NCBI GenBank assembly: GCA_017961385.1
Contig: JAGCXJ010000205.1
Coordinates: 1-9,474 of the forward strand
From: Lachnospiraceae bacterium
GTDB taxonomy: Bacteria > Bacillota > Clostridia > Lachnospirales > Lachnospiraceae
DNA: 9,474 nucleotides
Direction: 5' to 3'
Shown: in pieces, positions 1 to 6,192 of the stretch
How positions within the stretch are numbered: position 1 is the stretch's first letter
How the letters are laid out: each line of letters starts with the position of its first letter
Notes under the pieces: generated by a model
Seen by the model: only the letters and a program-made list of their open reading frames with translations
Databases searched by the model: none
What the model was told of the DNA's origin: nothing
Translations under genes and position numbers: made by a program

Positions 1-261
1 GAGATCATGCTCTTTGACGAACCCACATCGGCGCTCGATCCAGAGATGGTAGGCGAGGTTTTGAATGTAATGAAGAATCTTGCAAAGAGCGGCATGACGA
101 TGGTGGTCGTAACACACGAGATGGGTTTTGCAAAGGAAGTGGGAACAAGACTCCTTTTCATAGATGAAGGAAAGGTTCTGGAAAGCGGAGATCCAAGGGA
201 AGTATTTGATCATCCGACCCAGGAGAGAACAAAGGTATTCTTAAGCAAAGTATTGATATAA
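1..261 (+). CDS. Polar amino-acid ABC transporter ATP-binding protein, 3' end only
   Basis: This is the C-terminal part of an ABC ATPase whose start lies upstream of the window; the frame is open from base 1. The first residues read EIMLFDEPTSALDPEMVGEVL, which is the Walker B strand with its catalytic Glu and the D-loop (SALD). The H-loop follows as VVTHEM. The tail (FIDEGKVLESGDPREVFDHPTQERTKVFLSKVL) is typical of the GlnQ/HisP group that energises uptake of glutamine and other polar amino acids at the inner face of the membrane. About 85 residues are visible of a usual 240-250. The substrate cannot be told from this fragment. A hairpin terminator follows 38 bases after the stop. A matching type of binding protein lies at 1959-2702, but the two are separated by about 1.7 kb and a different gene, so a shared transporter is only an inference. 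Confidence 0.93.
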   Translation, partial: EIMLFDEPTSALDPEMVGEVLNVMKNLAKSGMTMVVVTHEMGFAKEVGTRLLFIDEGKVLESGDPREVFDHPTQERTKVFLSKVLI

Positions 262-298
262 TTTATGCGATATTTTGATTGATTATAAGAGTAATCAT

Positions 299-334
299 AA
301 CAGCCATAGTGGCAAAAGCCAGTATGGCTGTTTC
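299..334 (+). terminator. Hairpin terminator after the ABC ATPase gene
   Basis: AACAGCCATA (299-308) pairs perfectly with TATGGCTGTT (323-332). Inside it a second perfect stem, TGGC/GCCA, closes an AAAA tetraloop, with one G-G mismatch between the two stems. The U-tract is short and interrupted (TTTCTATATT), so this is probably a moderate terminator. Its place 38 bases after the ATPase stop fits the end of that operon. Confidence 0.7.
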
Positions 335-375
335 TATATTCAGAATCGGTTACTGCATGCCGTAATGAAAAATAA

Positions 376-428
376 TAAAGAGTCGTAAAAGAAAACAAAA
401 CTAGTAAAGAGTCGTAAAAACTCGTAAA
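376..428. repeat. Short direct repeats in AT-rich intergenic DNA
   Basis: TAAAGAGTCGTAAAA occurs exactly at 376-390 and again at 405-419, 29 bases apart. A third, degenerate partial copy (AAAACTCGTAAA) overlaps the end of the second at 417-428. With only two full copies and short spacing this is not a CRISPR. It could be a set of regulator binding sites or simply a local duplication. No function is assigned. Confidence 0.5.
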
Positions 429-568
429 TAAGTTTGCAGGTGTGAAAAAATTCATTTTATGATATAAGAATTCATGATTTGTATCAGATTTATTACACTT
501 GTTTTGGTATTCTATCAGTAGTTGAAGGAATCCTATGAAGGGTTGAAACTATTGAAGGAAGAGGAAGT

Positions 569-600
569 AGCTCGTGGGTAAGAACCGCGGGCTGTTTTCT
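569..600 (+). terminator. Possible terminator hairpin upstream of the lipoprotein promoter
   Basis: AGCTCGTGGGT (569-579) pairs with ACCGCGGGCT (584-593) around an AAGA loop, using two G-U pairs and one bulged G. A T-rich run follows (TGTTTTCTTTG). The hairpin sits just before the -35 of the next promoter, so it would insulate the lipoprotein gene from upstream transcription. It overlaps the end of a 19-codon reading frame, which would fit the end of a former gene. Confidence 0.5.
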
Positions 601-615
601 TTGTGGGAAAAAATC

Positions 616-653
616 TTGACACTGCCCTAGAATTTGCTAAACTGATGTTTATC
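616..653 (+). promoter_or_regulatory. Promoter of the repeat lipoprotein, copy 1 of a duplicated element
   Basis: The -35 box is a perfect TTGACA (616-621). The -10 box is TAAACT (638-643) after a 16-bp spacer. The -10 is embedded in an inverted repeat, TAAAC-TGAT-GTTTA (638-651), which could be an operator. The 38-bp element matches the one before the amino-acid-binding protein (1873-1910) at 33 positions, including a 25-bp identical run (629-653). The start codon lies 35 bases downstream of the element. Confidence 0.75.
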
Positions 654-688
654 CTTATACAAATAATGGAAAGAAGGGAAACGTTAGT

Positions 689-1864
689 ATGAAAAAGAAG
701 AAACTGGTATTTACTGCATTATTTATCATGCTCTGTGCACTGATGTTAAACGGCTGCTGCATCAAGCATGAATGGGAGGATGCAACATGTGAAGAGCCTG
801 AGACATGTTCAAAGTGCGGAAAGACAAGGGGCGAGGCACTCGGACATGACTGGGAGGATGCCGACTGTGAACATCCAAAGACCTGTAAGGAATGCGGAGA
901 GACTAAAGGCAAAGCAAAGGGACATGACTGGGAAGAGGCAACCTGCGAGACACCCAAGACCTGTAAGAAGTGCGGCAAGACAGAAGGCGAGGCACTCGGA
1001 CATGACTGGATAGCTGCAACTATCGATTCACCCAAGAAGTGTTCTTTATGCGGAATAGAGGAAGGCGATCCCGTAAGCGTAAAGGAACTTAATACGGATA
1101 TGGGTGTTGACTGGGATACCAGAAGATATTCAAAAGACAGATGTATCTGCGTAAAGCATGCTAACAATGCCATAAAGATGTGGTTCTTTGATCTTGATAA
1201 CAACATGATCTACAACGAAGACTATGCATTGAACTATTACGGATCATGGAGCTATTCTACTGCCATGACAGACAAAATAGCTCTTATCACCACAAGATCA
1301 AGGGAAGACGGCAAGAACTGTGACATCAGATTCTTTGACTGGGACGGCAATGAGGTCTATACGACTACTGTCGAAGAGCCTTATGATACATACTACGTAT
1401 TCTACAGAACAGACGATAAGAATGTAGTTGAGATGCGCTATGCAAATTCAGACAAGACTATCTGCTACTTTGATACAAATTCATTCAGGCAGATTGCTGC
1501 AGATGAAGGAAACTACAAGACATACGGAAGCGATGTAACGTATGATGAGAGCAGATGGACATACTGTGAAAAGGAAGATGCAGTAGACGGATACTTTGTC
1601 GGCAATGAAAACACGCACGAGTGGGGATATCTTGACGCTGACATGAATGAGCTTAAGATATACAAGGATGCTTCTGCATTCAACTGCTACGGATACGCAC
1701 TCGCTACAGAGGACGGATACAACTACGATATCATAGACAAGGATTTCAATGTTGTTGCAAAGGATTTCTTTAAGGGAAGCAGTGCATATATAAGCTGCAG
1801 GGGATCAGCGGTTCTGATCTGCGATACAAATGAAGGCAGCAAGGCCGTAGTAGTCGGAGAATGA
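689..1864 (+). CDS. Surface lipoprotein with four His/Cys repeats and a WG-like C-terminal region
   Basis: The start ATG at 689 follows an AAGAAGGG ribosome site by about ten bases. Residues 1-22 are a signal peptide (four Lys, a hydrophobic core) ending in a lipobox, L-N-G-C23, so C23 should be lipidated and the protein anchored outside the membrane. Residues 27-130 are four tandem 26-residue repeats with the pattern H-x-W-x4-C-x5-C-x2-C-G: C34/C40/C43, C60/C66/C69 and C86/C92/C95. The fourth repeat keeps only the last pair (C118, C121). The His and Cys spacing suggests zinc or another metal, or disulfides, but this is inference. The remaining 260 residues are rich in Tyr, Asp and Trp. The segment from W312 (WGYLDADMNELKIYKDASAF) resembles a WG repeat of a beta-propeller-like fold. 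No enzyme motif is seen and the function is unknown. No terminator separates it from the next gene, so read-through is likely. Confidence 0.85.
   Translation: MKKKKLVFTALFIMLCALMLNGCCIKHEWEDATCEEPETCSKCGKTRGEALGHDWEDADCEHPKTCKECGETKGKAKGHDWEEATCETPKTCKKCGKTEGEALGHDWIAATIDSPKKCSLCGIEEGDPVSVKELNTDMGVDWDTRRYSKDRCICVKHANNAIKMWFFDLDNNMIYNEDYALNYYGSWSYSTAMTDKIALITTRSREDGKNCDIRFFDWDGNEVYTTTVEEPYDTYYVFYRTDDKNVVEMRYANSDKTICYFDTNSFRQIAADEGNYKTYGSDVTYDESRWTYCEKEDAVDGYFVGNENTHEWGYLDADMNELKIYKDASAFNCYGYALATEDGYNYDIIDKDFNVVAKDFFKGSSAYISCRGSAVLICDTNEGSKAVVVGE
767..1078 (+). repeat. Four tandem 78-bp coding repeats
   Basis: The His/Cys repeats are visible at DNA level as units of exactly 78 bp: 767-844, 845-922, 923-1000 and 1001-1078. 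The 12-mer GGACATGACTGG recurs at 842, 920 and 998, with identical spacing. The first three units are the most alike; the last has diverged and lost its first Cys codon. Since 78 is a multiple of three, unit gain or loss by slippage or recombination would keep the reading frame. Confidence 0.9.
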
Positions 1865-1872
1865 TGCAAGCC

Positions 1873-1910
1873 TTGACATAATCCCAGAATTTGCTAAACT
1901 GATGTTTATC
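1873..1910 (+). promoter_or_regulatory. Promoter of the amino-acid-binding lipoprotein, copy 2 of the duplicated element
   Basis: TTGACA (1873-1878), a 16-bp spacer and TAAACT (1895-1900) repeat the layout of the promoter at 616-653. The 25 bases at 1886-1910 are identical to 629-653, including the TAAAC-TGAT-GTTTA inverted repeat over the -10 box. The -35 begins only nine bases after the stop of the preceding lipoprotein gene, and no terminator lies between. Confidence 0.75.
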
Positions 1911-1958
1911 AATTTTCAAACATAATAAACATATATATAAGAAGAATAGGAGAAAGAT

Positions 1959-2702
1959 ATGAAAAAGTTATTATCAGTATTACTTTTAACTGCGATGATG
2001 TCAGTCATGCTTTGCGCATGCGGCGGTTCAAAGGGCATCAAGTTCGGTACCAACGCCGAGTTCCCTCCTTTTGAGTATGTAACAGCTGCAGGCGTTATCG
2101 GTGAGTACGACGGTATCGATATGGCTATTGCCAAGGAGATAGGCGTACAGTCAGGAATGGATATCTCAATAGAGAACATGGAATTCGATTCTTTGCTCAT
2201 CGCGCTTGAGAACGGTCAGATCGATGCAGTAATCTCAGGTATGACCATAACAGAAGAGAGAGCAAAGTCAGTTGATTTCTCTATACCTTACTATACAGCG
2301 ACTCAGGTCATGATCGTTGATCAGAATTCCGACATAAAGACAGCTGCTGATATGGCAGACAAGAGGATCGTTGTTATCCAGGGATATACAGGCGAGAACT
2401 GTGTTCAGGAACTCGGATATGACTATGAAGCATTCAAGAAGGGTACAGAAGCTATCCTTGAACTTAATAACGGTAAATGTGATGTTGTAGTCATCGACTC
2501 AGCAACAGCTCAGAAGTATGTAAAGGACAACCCTAACCTTAAGATCGTTGAAGATCCCAGCGCATTCGAAGCAGAGGAATACGGCATAGCTGTTAAGAAG
2601 GGCAATACAGAGCTTCTTAACAAGATCAATTCAGCTATCGAGAAGATGCTCGCTGATGGAACTATCTCTGAGTGGAGCGTAAGCTATTCTGAGGAAGAGT
2701 AA
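1959..2702 (+). CDS. Amino-acid ABC transporter substrate-binding lipoprotein
   Basis: This is a family-3 extracellular solute-binding protein (247 residues), which captures an amino acid outside the membrane and delivers it to an ABC permease. The start follows an AGGAG site by six bases. Residues 1-20 form a signal peptide with the lipobox L-C-A-C21; Cys at -2 is a little unusual. The mature part begins IKFGTNAEFPPFEYV, the classic first strand of the family. It continues with a GEYDGIDMAIAKEIG segment and SGMTITEERAKSVDFSIPYY, where R101 is the expected ligand carboxylate-binding Arg. The second lobe carries NGKCDVVVIDSATA. Length is typical after signal removal. The specificity (polar or other amino acid) cannot be read from the sequence. 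No permease or ATPase gene follows; a terminator lies directly downstream, so its partners are elsewhere, possibly the ATPase at the left edge. Confidence 0.93.
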   Translation: MKKLLSVLLLTAMMSVMLCACGGSKGIKFGTNAEFPPFEYVTAAGVIGEYDGIDMAIAKEIGVQSGMDISIENMEFDSLLIALENGQIDAVISGMTITEERAKSVDFSIPYYTATQVMIVDQNSDIKTAADMADKRIVVIQGYTGENCVQELGYDYEAFKKGTEAILELNNGKCDVVVIDSATAQKYVKDNPNLKIVEDPSAFEAEEYGIAVKKGNTELLNKINSAIEKMLADGTISEWSVSYSEEE

Positions 2703-2731
2703 TACATTTTAGATGAGACAGATATGATAAG

Positions 2732-2773
2732 GACAGCCGGCAGTCACATTTGATGAGCCGGTTGTCTTTTTTT
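2732..2773 (+). terminator. Rho-independent terminator after the binding protein gene
   Basis: GACAGCCGGC (2732-2741) pairs with GCCGGTTGTC (2757-2766) with one G-U pair, around a 15-base loop, followed by seven T (2767-2773). It ends the lipoprotein/binding-protein transcript. The 3' arm also holds the -35 box of the metG promoter. Confidence 0.88.
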
Positions 2774-2790
2774 CACGAAAAAACTATGAT
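2762..2790 (+). promoter_or_regulatory. Probable metG promoter nested in the terminator
   Basis: TTGTCT (2762-2767) and TATGAT (2785-2790) are separated by exactly 17 bp. Transcription would start near 2797, giving a leader of about 60 bases before the metG ATG. The -35 box overlaps the 3' arm and first T of the preceding terminator. Confidence 0.6.
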
Positions 2791-2800
2791 AGAATAAACA

Positions 2801-2818
2801 ATGTGCCGATTGGCACAT
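2801..2818 (+). promoter_or_regulatory. Perfect inverted repeat at the 5' end of the metG transcript
   Basis: ATGTGCC (2801-2807) and GGCACAT (2812-2818) form a perfect 7-bp stem around GATT. From the predicted start near 2797 it would be an almost 5'-terminal hairpin that could protect the mRNA, or a repressor operator just downstream of the promoter. There is no T stretch after it, so it is not a terminator. Confidence 0.5.
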
Positions 2819-2857
2819 CCTGTATTGAATCATATTTCAAATGAAAGGCTATATATT

Positions 2858-4831
2858 ATGAACAGAGGAAAGTATTATCTTACAACAGCTATCGCATATA
2901 CTTCGGGAAAGCCTCATATAGGCAATTCCTATGAGATAGTCATGGCAGATGCGATCGCCAGATATAAGAGGCAGCAGGGATACGATGTCTTCTTCCAGAC
3001 AGGAACTGACGAGCATGGTCAGAAGATAGAGGAAAAAGCAAAGGCTGCCGGTATCTCGCCTAAGGAGTTTGTGGATAATGTATCCAATATCATCAAGGAT
3101 ATATGCAGGATACTCAATATATCATATGACAAATTCATCAGGACTACCGATGCCGATCACGAGAGACAGATCCAGAAGATGTTCAAGCGTTTTTACGATC
3201 AGGGAGACATCTACAAGGGATCCTACAAGGGCATGTACTGCACACCCTGCGAATCCTTCTGGACAGAGAGTCAGTTAGTAGACGGCAAATGCCCGGACTG
3301 CGGAAGAGAAGTAACTCCCGCCGAGGAGGAGGCATATTTCTTTAAGATGAGCAAATATGCTGACAGACTGATAGAGCATATAAATACTCATCCTGAGTTC
3401 ATACAGCCGGTTTCAAGGAAGAATGAGATGATGAACAACTTCCTTTTACCGGGACTTCAGGATCTCTGTGTATCAAGAACAAGCTTTAAATGGGGTATCC
3501 CTGTTGATTTCGATGACAAGCACGTAGTTTATGTATGGCTTGATGCCCTTTCAAACTACATAACCGGAATAGGATATGACGCAGACGGCAACAGCAGTGA
3601 ACTGTATAAGAAATTCTGGCCTGCAGACCTTCATCTTATTGGCAAGGATATCATAAGATTCCATACGATCTACTGGCCCATCTTCCTTATGGCACTGGGC
3701 GAACCGCTTCCAAAGCAGGTATTCGGACATCCCTGGCTTTTGCAGGGCGGCGAGAAGATGAGCAAATCACGCGGAAATGTCATATATGCAGATGATCTTG
3801 CGGATATGTTCGGTGTTGATGCCGTTAGATACTTTGTTCTTCATGAGATGCCTTATGAAAATGACGGAACCATCACATGGGATCTTGTTGTCGAAAGATT
3901 TAATTCAGATCTTGCCAATATCATAGGAAACCTTGTAAACAGGACTATATCCATGAGCAACAAGTACTTTGACGGAGTTGTGACAAAAACAGGCGTTAAG
4001 GAAGATGTGGATGAAGATCTTAAGACAGTCGTATGCGAAACAAGAGACAGGGCTGCCCAAAAGATGGATGAGATGCGTATGGCAGATGCAGTCAGTGAAG
4101 TTCTTGCTCTGTTCAGACGCTGCAACAAGTATATAGACGAGACTGAACCATGGGTACTTGCAAAGGATGAGGCTAAAAAGGACAGACTCAGTGAAGTAAT
4201 GTACAACCTTACGGAATCGATCTGCATAGGTGCAAACCTTCTCATCCCTTACATGCCTGATACGGCAATGAAGATCCTTGAACAGTTAAATGCGCCTGTA
4301 AGAGACTATGACGATCTTGATAAATACGGTCTGTATGAGTCCGGAGCAAAGGTTACCGACAAGCCTCAGATACTGTTTGCAAGACTTGACCTTAAGGAAG
4401 TAATGGCAAAAGTAGAAGAGATACAGGCAGCTCAGAGAGCGGAATATGAACGCGAGAACGGGATCACATCCGAGGATGAAGAAGTCATCGATATAGAAAA
4501 GAAGCCAGAGATAAGCTATGACGATTTTTCAAAGCTTCAGTTCAGAGTAGGAAAGATAATCAAGTGCGAGGAAGTCGCAAAGTCTAAGAAGCTTCTTTGC
4601 TCACAGGTAAAGATCGGAAGCGAAGTAAAGCAGATAGTATCTGGCATCAAGCAGTATTACAGCGCTGAAGAGATGGTCGGAAAGAAGGTACTCGTACTTA
4701 CCAACTTAAAGCCTGCTACACTTGCGGGAGTCGTATCAGAAGGCATGCTCCTCTGTGCCGAGGATGCACAGGGAAATCTGGCACTCATGGTTCCAGAAAA
4801 GGATATGCCTGCCGGAGCGGAAGTTTGTTAA
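2858..4831 (+). CDS. metG: Methionine--tRNA ligase
   Basis: This cytoplasmic enzyme charges tRNA-Met with methionine using ATP, and is essential for translation. The ATG at 2858 is chosen because GAAAGG lies nine bases upstream and the protein then begins MNRGKYYLTTAIAYTSGKPHIG, as the family does. An in-frame ATG at 2801 falls inside a hairpin and adds unrelated residues. The class I signature appears as HIGN (H20-N23), the ATP-site KMSKS at 300-304, and the FQTGTDEHGQKI segment near residue 50. Cys pairs C128/C131 and C145/C148 form the zinc knuckle of the connective peptide. Residues from about 552 to 657 (DFSKLQFRVGKII onward) are the C-terminal OB-fold tRNA-binding domain. Length (657) is normal for a bacterial enzyme with this appended domain. 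The gene overlaps the next by seven bases. There is no room for a T-box leader upstream. Confidence 0.97.
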   Translation: MNRGKYYLTTAIAYTSGKPHIGNSYEIVMADAIARYKRQQGYDVFFQTGTDEHGQKIEEKAKAAGISPKEFVDNVSNIIKDICRILNISYDKFIRTTDADHERQIQKMFKRFYDQGDIYKGSYKGMYCTPCESFWTESQLVDGKCPDCGREVTPAEEEAYFFKMSKYADRLIEHINTHPEFIQPVSRKNEMMNNFLLPGLQDLCVSRTSFKWGIPVDFDDKHVVYVWLDALSNYITGIGYDADGNSSELYKKFWPADLHLIGKDIIRFHTIYWPIFLMALGEPLPKQVFGHPWLLQGGEKMSKSRGNVIYADDLADMFGVDAVRYFVLHEMPYENDGTITWDLVVERFNSDLANIIGNLVNRTISMSNKYFDGVVTKTGVKEDVDEDLKTVVCETRDRAAQKMDEMRMADAVSEVLALFRRCNKYIDETEPWVLAKDEAKKDRLSEVMYNLTESICIGANLLIPYMPDTAMKILEQLNAPVRDYDDLDKYGLYESGAKVTDKPQILFARLDLKEVMAKVEEIQAAQRAEYERENGITSEDEEVIDIEKKPEISYDDFSKLQFRVGKIIKCEEVAKSKKLLCSQVKIGSEVKQIVSGIKQYYSAEEMVGKKVLVLTNLKPATLAGVVSEGMLLCAEDAQGNLALMVPEKDMPAGAEVC

Positions 4832-5316
4832 GAAGATTAAAAGACGGGACAACCTATACTATAATCCCCTGTCCGAAAGAGCGATGGGATGATGCGACAG
4901 AACTTGCTTTTCGTGTTTTTTTAAGATATGAATCCAGGGAGTATGGAGAAAAAGGCACGGACAGTTTTGCAAGATTTCTTTCTTCCTCGACACTGGAAAA
5001 GCTTTTTAAGGCGGGTAAATACATTGTTTATACTGCCATGAAGGGAAATGACATCATAGGAGTGGCTTCTGTAAGGAGCGGAAACCATCTTTCTCTTCTG
5101 TTTGTAGATGATGCTTATCACAGACAGGGAATTGCAAGTGAGCTGATAAAGACGGTGCAGGACTATCTGTTAAGAGAGACACAGTATCAGACGCTTACTG
5201 TTCATTCATCACCGTACGCTATCCCTTTTTATGAACAGATGGGATTTAGGGCAACGGATGATCAGATAACAGCTGAAGACGGGATAATCTATACACCGAT
5301 GCAGATGTATATATAA
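4825..5316 (+). CDS. GNAT-family N-acetyltransferase
   Basis: This is a 163-residue acetyltransferase of the GNAT fold, which moves an acetyl group from acetyl-CoA to an amine; the substrate is unknown. Motif A with the acetyl-CoA pyrophosphate loop is seen at residues 98-104 (Y-H-R-Q-G-I-A) after the strand SLLFVDDA. The usual late motif is PFYEQMGF (134-141), in which Y136 is the probable general acid. The start is TTG at 4825, supported by GGAG seven bases upstream (4814-4817) and by the absence of any nearby ATG or GTG in frame. It overlaps the metG stop by seven bases, so translation is probably coupled to metG. It ends inside a terminator shared with the convergent regulator. N-terminal protein or small-molecule acetylation are both possible. 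Confidence 0.88.
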   Translation: MLRRLKDGTTYTIIPCPKERWDDATELAFRVFLRYESREYGEKGTDSFARFLSSSTLEKLFKAGKYIVYTAMKGNDIIGVASVRSGNHLSLLFVDDAYHRQGIASELIKTVQDYLLRETQYQTLTVHSSPYAIPFYEQMGFRATDDQITAEDGIIYTPMQMYI

Positions 5317-5338
5317 GAGGGATAAACATCCCTCTTAT
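5313..5338. terminator. Bidirectional terminator shared by convergent genes
   Basis: An 11-bp perfect stem (5313-5323 with 5328-5338, core AAGAGGGAT/ATCCCTCTT) closes an AAAC loop. Downstream bases are T-rich on the plus strand (TTATTTTC) and A/T-rich on the minus strand. The stop codons of both neighbours (5314-5316 plus, 5335-5337 minus) lie inside the stem, so one hairpin ends both transcripts. Confidence 0.8.
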
Positions 5339-6177
5339 TTATTTTCAACTTTTAGGAGTATACGGATCATGTTGCTGTCTCCGCCAGGTATGCTGTCGAA
5401 AACGACCTCGGGAAGTCCTGTTATATTAATCGGTCCGACAGGTCTAAGCCCTCTCTTTACGGCTTCATCCCACAGAATAGAAAAAAGGTGGTCAGATTTG
5501 TAATAGTTTCCTCGACAGACAAGAGTCAGTGCTCTGTAGGGAGAAATGTAGATGACACTGTCATCATCAAAATTGCTCATGGTGGGGATGAGGAGCCTGC
5601 AGTCATGCTCCTTGTGATCGAAACTGCCGATCATTTCATTGTCATCAGCCACATGAAGCATCATGATCCTCTCGCCGGTACCTCTCATGTTTGCGTTTAT
5701 AAATTCATTAAGACCGTTAAGCGCCAGTCTTCTTACATGCTCGGGACCGTAAATGATGCGGGAATACTTAACGTAATAATGGCTTTCCGGTATTTCTGTC
5801 TCTCTGATCTGTATATCGTTTGTCTCGTTTATCTTAAGACTCAGTTCCTCAAGCTCTCTGAGAATGAATTCATGATGATCCCTTAATTCTGCTATGCTGG
5901 CGCGTATACTCTGGGGATCTTCATAAAGATCAGCGATCTCCTTCTTTTTAAATCCCAGTCTCTGATAGTTTAATATCCTTATAACTTCAGCAACGCTTTT
6001 GCAGTCATAGTATCTGTAAGAATTTGCAGGATCGATATAGGCAGGCTCAAGCAGGCCTTCATTTTCCATGCGAAGTATTGTCGCACGGCTGACCCCGCAG
6101 GTCCTTGCTAGCGCCGTTATCGAAAATGTGCCTTCAGGCTTATCGGTGCTGTTGTCTCTGTTCCAGTTGCCGTACAT
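5335..6177 (-). CDS. MerR-family transcriptional regulator with an effector-binding domain
   Basis: This DNA-binding regulator begins with a MerR winged helix-turn-helix: helices at about residues 19-44 (SITALARTCGVSRATILRMENEGLL) and the wing NSYRYYD (52-58). A long dimerisation helix follows near 85-120, and then a C-terminal domain of about 150 residues that resembles the GyrI-like/BmrR-type ligand-binding fold (ends GGDSNMIRILLKVENK). It has no Cys cluster for metal sensing, so a small organic or hydrophobic ligand is more likely. The ATG at 6177 is preferred because GGAGG lies five bases upstream. Upstream in-frame ATGs at 6204 and 6198 lie inside a palindrome and have no ribosome site. 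The recognition helix has RMENEGLL where most relatives have RYYDEIGLL. It is divergent from the DegV-family gene and is likely to control it and itself. Confidence 0.88.
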   Translation of the reverse strand: MYGNWNRDNSTDKPEGTFSITALARTCGVSRATILRMENEGLLEPAYIDPANSYRYYDCKSVAEVIRILNYQRLGFKKKEIADLYEDPQSIRASIAELRDHHEFILRELEELSLKINETNDIQIRETEIPESHYYVKYSRIIYGPEHVRRLALNGLNEFINANMRGTGERIMMLHVADDNEMIGSFDHKEHDCRLLIPTMSNFDDDSVIYISPYRALTLVCRGNYYKSDHLFSILWDEAVKRGLRPVGPINITGLPEVVFDSIPGGDSNMIRILLKVENK

Positions 6178-6182
6178 ATCTG

Positions 6183-6187
6183 CCTCC
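6183..6187 (-). promoter_or_regulatory. Ribosome binding site that fixes the start of the MerR gene
   Basis: GGAGG on the minus strand (6187 to 6183) is five bases before the ATG at 6177-6175. The two upstream in-frame ATGs (6204, 6198) have no such site. This gives a 280-residue protein rather than 289. Confidence 0.8.
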
Positions 6188-6192
6188 GAATC

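Larger units (their letters stand above)
262..688. other. Non-coding stretch between the ABC ATPase and the repeat lipoprotein
   Basis: This 427-bp region holds the ATPase terminator (299-334), an AT-rich block with short direct repeats (376-428), a terminator-like hairpin (569-600) and the lipoprotein promoter (616-643). Only very short reading frames are present. One of them, from a TTG at 522 to a TAA at 579-581, would encode 19 residues (ending KLLKEEEVARG) and runs into the hairpin. It reads like the tail of a protein, and the same frame upstream (474-521) gives 15 hydrophobic residues before a TAG, so a decayed gene remnant is possible. I do not recognise the family and would not call a gene here. 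Confidence 0.55.

Noticed and set aside
376..428. CRISPR-like repeats
   Set aside because: Only two full copies, no consistent spacer of typical length, no repeat palindrome and no cas gene.
655..1206. Long minus-strand reading frame opposite the lipoprotein repeats, with repetitive Ser/Cys-rich product
   Set aside because: It is the mirror of the 78-bp coding repeats; it has no ribosome site or promoter on that strand, while the plus-strand gene has a lipobox, ribosome site and promoter.
2812..2826. Sigma-54-like TTGGCAC element upstream of metG
   Set aside because: The required GC of the -12 element is absent at the right distance, and a good sigma-70-type promoter is present.
2801..2857. 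Earlier in-frame ATG for metG adding 19 residues
   Set aside because: The ATG is part of a hairpin near the predicted transcript start, has no ribosome site, and the added residues do not fit the family; ATG 2858 has GAAAGG upstream.
2703..2857. T-box or SAM riboswitch in front of metG
   Set aside because: Only about 60 bases of leader remain after the predicted promoter, and no T-box core or specifier stem is seen.
3069..3278. Short plus-strand frame inside metG, and similar frames within aroC and the MerR gene
   Set aside because: They are out-of-frame shadows of well-supported genes with no recognisable domain or start signal.
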